Of a stretch of 26,973 nt of DNA, positions 1 through 8,300 are shown one piece after another. Both the position numbers and the translations under genes were made by a program. Within the stretch, counting starts at the first letter, position 1. Every line of letters begins with the position of its first letter. This DNA comes from Stephanodiscus triporus. Lineage: Eukaryota > Bacillariophyta > Thalassiosirophyceae > Thalassiosirales > Thalassiosiraceae. The stretch lies in the NCBI GenBank assembly GCA_036939755.1, contig JALLAZ010000037.1:1-26973 (forward strand), given 5' to 3'. The notes under the pieces are model-generated. The model worked only from the letters and a program-made list of their open reading frames with translations. It did not search any database and had not been told where the DNA came from.

Positions 1-151
1 ACCTCCCAGTGAAAAGAGATGCCCCAGACCATTTCCCACTCAAGTAGAGTGCAAACATTCCGGTATCAAAAGGTGGGAAATTGCGAGAGATATGAACGTG
101 ACAGTCCGAAAAACCCAAAAATGGCTACTACTAATTAATACCTATATTATT

Positions 152-2108
152 TCAGTTGCCGTGCTCTTGCAAATGCAATCCATAGCAAACCGAGCACAGG
201 GAAGCTCCGGGGAAACATGTCCAATACGTACGAGCCCCCTTTTTGCATTCGGAGCACAGATAATGGACATATTCCGTATTAACTTTGTTGAATGCACGGG
301 TGGAATATTTCCACTTACCCTCCTGCACATTTTGCTTTTTGAGCACGTGAATGGTCGATGAGCGCCTCCGAAGGCGTGGGGGAGATGCTGCAGCAACCCC
401 ATTTGATCCTATTTTGTTGTTTAGCATCCGCATTGCCAGGTTCTTTTGAAAAGTCAACGTCGGCTCCGGTCAGTCCTTCCTCCCGCGCGCCCGAGCCTGC
501 ACACAATTCACCTCAGCAACCGACAACAGGAAAGTAAATTGTCGGTTGGGCCACCATTTAGTGTGCCACACCTCTTCCAATCCAATAGGGTCATGTTGAC
601 AATTGTTGACATCGTCAACCCAATGCTTTGCACAGTTGTGGCGACTGAATGGCTCAGCGTACTTGAAGGTCTTCCATTCCCCATCAACGAAGCGCCACAT
701 CGGATGGTCCTGGATTTCCTGCAGGACCCCGTGTGACGACGTAGTCTGAATCACAGGTGCAGTGGACGTAGAAACATACCCCTCCCAAGTCCTGAACGTA
801 CGACTCCGTAGCACCCAACGGCTTCTCCATAATGTAGTTGTCGATGTAGTCCCCAGGACGTGCTTCGGCCAGTAGCGTCGCTTCTTGATGAGGAACTGCG
901 CGTGAACCCCTACTTGGTGGACAGCAGTGACCCCTTGTGCAACACAGAAGCCACTATCGCCGGTCACAATCTTGCCCGTGTGGTGGAGGGGCTCCGTCAT
1001 ATCAAGAACAAGCTCGACAGTGTTGCTGTACCCCTTCTTTTCCCACTTCGTTGGGAAGGCAAACGTTCCATCCGGCTTCTTCGGCCGATCCTTCCCCTTG
1101 ACAATTCTCATTCCCCACATGATTGGCTTGCTGTCATCTTCATCGGCGATCAAGTGATACTCGTTGCCAAAAGGATGGGGCTTGGGAGGGAGAGACATGA
1201 ACCCCGGACAGAACTTGTTTAGCCATGAGTTCATCAACTTGTCAAGGCATTCAACCACAAGGGCTTGTATTCGGAGGAGTAGTGATCGTTGAAGGCGTCA
1301 ATCATCTCGCAAATCTTGTGGAAGCGATCCACAAAAAGGAGAGGTGCTTCCTTGCTTGTGTAAAGGATTGCTTCCAATATCTCACGGAAGCATGTCTTTA
1401 ATTCGTTCAGACAAAAGGGGGCACCGTCAAACATGTTGAAGGGCTTTGTTGACCAACAGAGGTCGCGATCCTCAATGCCAAGGTAACACAACATAAAGAA
1501 GATACATCCCAGCCAAACATAGAACTCGTGGAGGTCCATTGGCATGCCCAGAGTCTGGTTGGTCTGTGGGATGACCAATTCAACCACTTCTTGGGGAAGA
1601 GCACATGTGGAACGTTGGACCTTGTCCATCTCAGTGATTTCGTCCCACTGGTGATGGACGAACCTGCCAGCTTGATCAGAGGAGGATGTATTTGCTCGAC
1701 GGCAACAATATTGGGGCTTCTCCCAGGTGCCAGTGTGCTTCTCTACAGGCGCCTGCAAGTTCTCCGGCGCTGGCTCATTGTCATCGTCAACAGTGATGCC
1801 TTGCTGCCGGAGCTGCTCGATCTCCTCCCTTGTTGCAGCGCGCGACAGGCCACCTTCAATGTTGGCAGTAGTATTCCAATTGGACGATCGTTCTGGGTTG
1901 ACCGCATCACCGGGCGCGGCTTGAGCATGAATGCGCGCCTCTCTTGGAAAGGGCTCCGTAGGCGCCACAGTAATCTTGAAGTTCTTCTTCACGATGTGGA
2001 GGACGACGTCTTCACCATTATCATCGATGCGCACGAGGTAGCACATCTGCTCTTTTCTGCCCACACGCCGCATGCCCTCCCCTACTACATGGACACACTC
2101 TATGAAAA
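152..2108 (-). pseudogene. PiggyBac-like transposase remnant (broken)
   Basis: This is a decayed PiggyBac (DDE_Tnp_1_7 type) transposase. The N-terminal part (about 1234-2073) carries the family's helical region, with YLGIEDRDLCWST followed by a LxxCFREILEAILYTS stretch. The central part (about 472-1258) has CPGFMSLPPKPHPFGNEYH, IADEDDSKPI, GKDRPKKPDG, GDSGFCVAQG and LIKKRRYWPKHV, which fit the DDE core (CLD, DED and DSGF aspartates). The C-terminal part (152-469) ends in a Cys-rich finger (CSECKKG, CFPGASLCSVC, then H), as PiggyBac proteins do. It is broken by a one-base shift near 1250, shifts near 858 and 690 that put the conserved EKPLGATESYVQDLGG segment in another frame, and an in-frame TGA at 470-472. 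The in-frame coding extends upstream of the 2073 ATG to a TGA near 2107. No terminal inverted repeats or TTAA target pair could be fixed by eye. The family call is from recognised motifs; loss of function is inferred from the breaks. Confidence 0.8.
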
Positions 2109-2693
2109 GTCATAATATATCAATCTGACCAAAAGGGGCTGCTCTAAGCTCTGCTGGGTTGGTCTACTAGGCAGAACGAACAACGGACAGACCAAATTAG
2201 AGTAGAAGTTTCGTCCAAGCAGAGAGTTATCTTATGCTGGACTGACTATGCACTCAATTATACAATCAAGCTTGGGACTTATAGATGTATCGCTCCAGCG
2301 ACTCTCATCAAGCCCTACACATACACAATCAGGGTCATTGCTGGGGTAGGATTATTCCAAACCGTAATCTTCCATGACACATGGTGTGTGAGAGAGTGAG
2401 AAGATCTATTATGCGTGAATACATAACAATGAAAAGGCAGCTCCGAAGCTTGGAATCGAAGAAGGTTGAGCCCCGCACGAGAAGGGTATGCGAACGACTC
2501 GGCGGGTTTGGGATACTGGACCTCTCGCTCCATGCCCCAGAATCGTACCTTCCCATTCTCAATCTGACTCCCCATTTCCAGTTAAACCAAAAATGAATAC
2601 CCCAACTAGAATTGCTTAATGTCTCTAGGTCATTTGCAGTTTCTGATTGCTTATCCAAACCTTGACAAGTTGGTCAGACTGTCTCATACTCTC
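2109..2693. other. Inter-element stretch, no gene recognised
   Basis: This 0.6-kb stretch lies between the start of the PiggyBac-like remnant and the end of the recombinase frame of the retroelement. Short open frames occur on both strands but have no recognisable motif. It should contain the 5' end of the PiggyBac-like element and the 3' terminal repeat of the retroelement, but I could not match it to sequence beyond 10,886. The only local structure seen is a short inverted pair, TTGGTCT at about 2159 and AGACCAA at about 2190. Confidence 0.5.
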
Positions 2694-4249
2694 CTATTGA
2701 ACGTACGAATACCTCCACATCACAGGCATTAAATCTTGAGCATTTGAATAGTGCTCGATCATGTTGAAGCGAGGGCATCTGCCCTTTGCGTTTTCAATTG
2801 TTCTCCATCTGTTCATCGCATTCAGGACACTGGTGTCAAGTCCTGCTGCTCGGGCTCTGACTTCCGAAGTTTTCCTGAATGTTTGAAAGAAACTGTAGTA
2901 GACTTGCACATCATCCTCCTTTGAAATTAGGTTGGGATGGTCAGCCTGAATCATTAAGAGGAAGTGGTGCAGGACCCCGTCATATTCATGTAGGGACGCC
3001 ACAGCACAGTCCCGTCAGCATGTCTAAATGCAGGTCCTTGGATGCATCCTTCCGCCCTGCACATTTCAATCAAATTTTCCAACCACCACCTGAGTGGTAT
3101 TCCTGACGCAGATGTGCTTGCCAATGCTAACATGTGCTGATGTACTCCTGTTTCACCCTTGAACAAACCTAGCAATACGATCAGCACATGAGGGGCTTCA
3201 GACAGGTCCGTTCCCACCTTGAGGGGGTCTCTTGGTAACAAGCCGTTGCGACCCTTGTCAATGTTGAGGCGCAAACCTGCCAGGTCTAGTAGAAAAGCTT
3301 CTGGCCCTTGCAAAGATGCACATACTGCCATTGCCACAGCTGCCCCAACTTTCCAATATTCACGTGCCACTGGGGTTGCTTCTACTCTGGCCTCGCGTTC
3401 GATAAGATCAAGGAGCTTGATAATTGTCTTGCTGCTAAGGGAACGATTAGCCTTGGTGGCGTAGCCCATGCGAATTTCACTCCCTCTCAGAAAGCGGGCA
3501 AACCATTCTTGTTCTGTCGGACACGACGTCCACAGTTCTGCGATGCCTTGCGGCAAGGATACCCATGCCCTCGTGAAGGTTGCTCGTAATCTTCTCATGG
3601 ACTCGAACTGAATGGAGTTCTGGCCAGGTAAGCGAGGGGTTGCCGTCAACGAGTTCAGTAACATGTCCACTGCTATACTCATCCCCACTGTATCTCGCAT
3701 AGGAGTTGGTCCTCTGGGGGGTGTGGTGGGTGTCTTCCTGATCTGTTCACAATTTTGCACTATCCGTTTGACAGCCGCTGCGTGTGCTTGAGTGGTGGTT
3801 ACTGCTGGACCTCCCATTGCATCCAGGTTCGCTCGACGTATAAGTTTGATATACATGTCATCCATCCCGATTTCTGGGAGTCTGTTTTCCAAATTGATGA
3901 ACCAGCACCTTTCGCACTGGAAAGCCAATGACGCATGTGCTCCCCTAATCCCTCGGTTGATTTCATCTTCCTTTTTCTTCTGCTTGAACCAAGGGTTGCC
4001 CTCAGCATCCTGGTGTATCGCCATGGGGAACTGGCCCTTCCCCAGGCACTCGTAGCATCTGGCGTGCCATGTCATCCGACATGGACCCCAGCTGCCCCGG
4101 GATTCTGAGAAGTTGGCACAAAATATTCCGTCCATCTCCTTCACCGGACTTGAACACTTCGAGCAATTTCCCCGCCAATTCCACCAACAGCGGCGTTCCT
4201 CGAAGACTCCAGGGTCGGCACCTAATGAACAGAAGAGAAATGCCGACAA
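2694..4249 (-). pseudogene. Zinc finger plus tyrosine recombinase ORF of the retroelement
   Basis: The frame from 4249 to 2954 opens with a Cys/His cluster (C29xxC32, C44, C57, WH62xxC65Y, numbering from 4249), then FQCERCWFIN, then a long alpha-helical recombinase region including ATFTRAWVSLPQGIAELWTS. The C-terminal part continues one base out of frame at 3002-2694 and carries FRKTSEVRARAAGLD, NRWRTIENAKG and EHYSNAQDLMP. These resemble the Arg box and the terminal Tyr region of recombinases in algal DIRS-like elements, where the consensus is RRGSxTxA, then NRWRxxExA, then HYS. The apparent first codon at 4249 is TTG, not ATG. The first 250 bases overlap the end of the RT/RNase H frame, so this protein may depend on a frameshift or on fusion to the upstream frame. 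The break near 2985 suggests the copy is dead. Confidence 0.72.
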
Positions 4250-5110
4250 ACAGCGGTTTGTGCATTTTGTGAGGCCAAAGGGGTGAGCCGACGGGGATCA
4301 CAAACATGAAATCTGCAAATTTGTAAAACAGTCTGAGCCAGGCAGGGGAGAACAGTCTTGGGATGAGGAATATGTGGAAGGTGTTGGTCCTCTTATGAAT
4401 GGCCTTCAGACATTCTTCCAGAGCCACGTCAGCAATCACGGGTGGGGGGGTCCACAAGTAGACCCTCCCGTTGGGAGCATGCTGAGGTATCCACACGCCA
4501 TGTTCCCCTTGTGCCCCTCCCGTTATCCCGTGTCCCTCTTGAAACCACTCCTCTACTTTGAGAACATTGAGTTGCAGATGGAGGGCTGTTCCCATCCACT
4601 CTTGCACATATTCAACAAGCTTGGGTTGTCTTGTTGTAGCTCCTTCCTCCAACAGGACAAACGCCAACATGTCCTTCCCGACCATGACTCCCTCCAAGAA
4701 CACCCCTCATGAGAGGCCGTCTGTTCCTTGAGCTATCATACGAGTTCCCGCCACATGCACCACGAATAACATAAAGCCAGCCTCTAGCTCCAGCTTCTTT
4801 AACCGCAACACTAGGTCATGTAACCTCTTCGACAACGAACTCCCTTTGTGTATGCAACTTTCGGCCGTGGAGTTATCAGTGAATAGCCAGAGTTCCCCGC
4901 CGCAAATATATCCCTGCTTGGTTTCTTCTTCTACTGTGTCCACTAGATTTTTCAACTCCCTGAAATTAGAACTCTCCTCCTCCACATCTCTCGGCCAGAT
5001 GCCATACCTCGTGTATAGGCCATCCGGTTGCCGCACCAACGCACCAAACCCCAAGGAGGAAGCGTCCCCAAAGCCATAGAAGTCCGTCAGCCCATCATAT
5101 TGCTCCTGAT
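4002..5110 (-). pseudogene. RNase H domain and C-terminal extension of the retroelement polyprotein
   Basis: The RNase H domain begins just upstream of 5054 as FYGFGDASSLGFGALV, giving the first catalytic Asp. It continues with ESSNFRELKNLVDT (Glu), LWLFTDNSTAESC (Asp) and GTRMIAQGTDGLS, the end of the family fold. A TGA at 4707-4709 then interrupts the same frame where related elements have Arg (LSRG), which fits a CGA to TGA change. The frame resumes with GVMVGKDMLAFV and PLWPHKMHKPLFVGISLL, then RPWSLRGTPLLVEL, and stops at 4002. The join to the upstream reverse transcriptase needs a one-base shift near 5,100. The role in the element would be removal of the RNA strand during cDNA synthesis. 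Confidence 0.75.
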
Positions 5111-6531
5111 ACGCCGTTGTATGGGCTCATTGTCCATCGTGAGAAAGATTAAGGCCTCTAGATCTTGCCGGAATCTTGGTGCTGCCACGGTCACACCCGA
5201 GGGTGGTCCCTTGAGAGACAACGCAACTCCCGACCATGACTGCAATAAGGCTTGCATCTTAACCTCTTCCATCGAACTGGCTTCTTCTCTCCCTGACTCT
5301 TCACCTTCTGGGGTCATTTCCGGCTCTGCGTCTTCCCGGACAAACGGGGCTCGTCCACCCAACTTCCACCCCTCGGCATCCCGTCCTCCCCTCCACGTTT
5401 CCAGAGAAAGATGGAATCCCTTGAGGTAAGGCTTGAGGGAGGGGTACGCCTGAGTCACATATACCATGAAGACCCGATCTGACAATAACTTCTTGTGATC
5501 TAGGAGTGTTTCCCCGGACTTCAGGATGTCCAGCCAATGACGACAGAGCTCTTTCATGCGGTCCCATTTGTCCTGAGACGTGAGGACCATGACTCCTAGC
5601 TCTTCGCTGATCACGACGCATGCCCCTGCCCAGGCTCCCGGGTTCCTTGTTCCATGGCTTGCTCGTACCTTCCTCAACGCATCCTGTAGTCCTAGGAATG
5701 CTTCACGCGAACTGAGAGCATGACCACCCTCTACAACTCTCTCACTTCCTTCTCCTGTCGAGTGCTTATCATCGACAAAGCATACAAAGTCTGTGGCTAG
5801 TGTCCCATCGGCTCGTCGTTTGGAAATCCAGGCCAGGGAAGGGTTGTAACTTTCTGAGCCAGGCAGGTTAAGCATGACGTACCCGTATTGAAACACGTTG
5901 GTTGGATCATTCCTGTCCCCCCGTAAAATCTCCTCCGCCACCAGATACATCTTGATCGAATTGTATGGCGACGGACGGAAGCCCATCAGATTGCGAGCCC
6001 ATAACATCCAACGATGCTCACATTCTTCCGGGGTGTAACCGATGGGGCCCAGGTCGATCGCCGCAAACCTCCAAACGCGGGGATCCAGCATGAAATTTAA
6101 GAACATCTCCCCCACGTCCCGGTCAGCCGTGAGGGAGTTGGAATCCACTATTCGCAGCAGTGAGTTGAGGGTGGGAAGGGCAAATGAGGGTGCCCAAACA
6201 GAGTCGTTCAACTTGTTTGCCCCCGCGTGGAAGACGATATGTTTGGCACGGCAAAGTATTTCATGAGAGACTTGACCTGCCCAGACTTCGGGGACACGAT
6301 GTATCCCTTCTTGATGTACTTGAGGATCTTTTTGTGGAGCACCTCGCATTCCTCTGGTCCCAGGTCGGGCTGTCGGCGCATCAATGATGGTCCCTTGTCC
6401 TGGAAAAAGACACGTACCCCGTCCCGTGCTGCTCGTTGATAACGGGACGGGAAACGAAAGTAGTGTAGCCTTGATCCTGCCGGGTATTCAAACCAGTCGT
6501 TGTTTGCTGCGCGCTTGATTATTTTTTGCAT
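5087..6531 (-). pseudogene. Reverse transcriptase domain of the retroelement
   Basis: The palm domain is in the frame ending at 5087. AAIDLGPIGY carries the motif A Asp, ARNLMGFRPSPYNSIKM resembles motif B, and DFVCFVDDKHSTGEGSE is motif C with the catalytic VDD. The upstream part of the domain lies in another frame, 6531-6208: DWFEYPAGSRLHYFRFP, RDGVRVFFQDKGP and QVKSLMKYFAVPN. The continuation IVFHAGANKLNDSVWAPSF is found one frame over, so a small indel sits near 6235 where the family normally has a few more residues. Such RTs copy element RNA into DNA in the nucleus. This copy cannot make a full-length product without repair of the frame. Confidence 0.75.
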
Positions 6532-7095
6532 CGCCTCCCGATGAGCTTGCGGCTCTCTCTCTCGTCAAGCTCTAGCTCGCCACGAAGGATCGGAACTGGG
6601 GTCTGCTCCTGGTTGCACACCTCCGTACATATTTTGCAAAAAGCCCACCACGTCTCGTACGAGTCTCCGCCGATAAACCCTGAGACAGAACTCGCGCAGG
6701 ACAGCCAAAGCTTTCTTCTGTTCGGCCGTCATCCCAAATATGTATCGGCACTTCTGCATCGTCTGATTTTACTGCCTTAGCTAGGTCGTGCTTCCTCTTG
6801 ATCTCCTCCAACCGTGCTCGGTCCGCAAAAAGCCCACCATGTCTCGTACGAGTCTCCGCCAATAAACCCTGACACAGAACTCGCGCAGGACAGCCAAAGC
6901 TTTCTTCTGTTCGGCCCCTGCCTTCCCCCTGCAGACGACGTCATCCCAAATATGAATTGGCACTTCTGCATCGTCTGATTTTACTGCCTTAGCTAGGTTG
7001 TGCTTCCTCTTGATCTCCTCCAACCGTGCTCGGTCCGCACTTGCTGGGTGATCAGAACCCTGTCCGTCGGGGCCCGTATCCGGTGTCGCGGTTGG
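6532..7095 (-). pseudogene. N-terminal part of the RT polyprotein, disrupted by a tandem duplication
   Basis: The coding here reads LEEIKRKHNLAKAVKSDDAE, VPIHIWDD, EQKKALAVLREFCVRVYWRR and LVRDMVGFL, and matches the helical segment found ahead of the RT in related diatom elements. It occurs twice because the DNA is duplicated (see the repeat entry). The copy nearer the RT (6565-6759) lacks 23 bases relative to the other, runs in the RT frame through QKKALAVLREFCLRVYRRR, and then meets a TGA at 6565-6567 before continuing in frame into the RT (REREPQAHREAMQKIIKRAA). Confidence 0.6.
6636..7036. repeat. Imperfect tandem duplication, units of 189 and 212 bp
   Basis: Unit 1 (6636-6824) and unit 2 (6825-7036) both begin with GCAAAA(A)GCCCACCA and end with CCGTGCTCGGTCC, after which unit 2 is followed by GCACTTGC. 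They differ by scattered substitutions and by a 23-bp segment (CCTGCCTTCC to GACGAC) present only in unit 2. The duplicated DNA encodes the helical N-terminal part of the retroelement RT polyprotein. Confidence 0.9.
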
Positions 7096-8300
7096 TCAAG
7101 ATGACCCCGCTTTACACTCGTCCGGGCTCTCGACTGGAGTTAGGGCGTCCTTGCATTGCATGGAAGCTGAATCCCGCGCTGGCCGTACCTTTGTTTCCTC
7201 CTCCTCCTTCGACCATTCTCCTCTGACGCGATCCTTCTCCTCTCTTTGCCTCATCTCATTTGGTAGCTCCGAACCCTTTGGCAGCTGTCCGAACACAGAT
7301 TCCGTGACTGTGTATCTGCAGTGCGACTCGTCCAACGACGACCTCCCCCCAAAATTTGCAGACCAAATGGTGTTAAAAATGGCCGTCATGACGACGGGCG
7401 ACAAGGTGGCACCAATATCACGCAATACCACGCTGCAATTCCCGGATAAGATGGTTGGGAAAAGAGATAGCGGGACATCATGTGCGTGTAGGAATTCTTT
7501 GGCCGTCAGCGTCCCCCGTATCCAACCAGTCTTTTTAAAACAGGAGGGCGTGCCAATAGGGCCTTGGGCGTGTGCACATTGAATAAGCCTTCCTGCCTGA
7601 GCAGGCCATCAGCAATAATAGGCGCCCGCAGGTGAGGCCCAATGAGAATCAGTGGAACTGGGATCTCCGCAGCGCGCTCCGGAGACTCAGCTGCATTGAG
7701 AATATGAGACAGACATCTCGGAGTACATGGGACAAAGATGACATCCTTCTTAGAGATGTTACGGAAGCAGATGTAATGTGACGCCGAGGTCACCCCGCCG
7801 AAATCGGCATGATTGACAATGGTGGACAAAAGACCCAGTTGTATGTGGTCAAGCGCCCATCGTGTATAACGACGACTCAGATCACGCCGAGAGCACCCGT
7901 CAAATTCCATCGCGACTGTGAACAGAAAGCCTCCTCGATGGTCAACCAACTTGTCCGTAACCACCTGCAGGAAGTTGATGTTCCCGGACGCTAACACCAA
8001 ACACTCTTGAGGGATGTCCACCAACGAATGGAAGTAATCCAGATCCCGCCACTCACTGGAGCTGCTTGCCCACCCCGCTCCCGCGAAAATGCTGTGAAAA
8101 CGAGCGGGGAAGAAGGCTCCTGCCAGCGGCAGCTTCAAAGCTAACACGGGAGCGAGCCAACAAGGCCAGCTCTCACAAATAACGTATGTTTTACATGTCA
8201 CCTGCCATGGTAGTACCACCTGCCGCACCACCTCTAGGAAGTCCGGTTTGAAAATTAATGTTTCTAACCGAAAGTCGAGAGGTCGCACGACAGCCGGCCG
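7096..8300 (-). pseudogene. Second ORF of the retroelement, function unknown
   Basis: Downstream of the Gag-like stop (TGA, 8301-8303) the same frame stays open to 7506. It includes SGNINFLQVVTDKLVD, RGGFLFTVAMEFDGCSRR, NHADFGGVTSASHYICFRN, DVIFVPCTPRCLSHIL and AEIPVPLILIGPHLRAP. After a one-base shift at the five-C run near 7511-7515, the coding continues as TLTAKEFLHAHDVPLSLF and VVLRDIGATLSPVVM, to a charged tail ending at 7096. I recognise this layout from other diatom retroelements but know no biochemical role. The first possible start in the frame, at 8288, is GTG, so the protein may be made by fusion or read-through from the Gag-like ORF. It does not show clear methyltransferase motifs. 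Confidence 0.6.

Noticed and set aside
6636..7036. CRISPR-like or satellite array
   Set aside because: There are only two adjacent units, they are coding, and there are no spacers.
7096..8300. DNA methyltransferase, as found in some DIRS elements
   Set aside because: No S-adenosylmethionine-binding or DPPY/PC-type catalytic motif could be seen in either frame.
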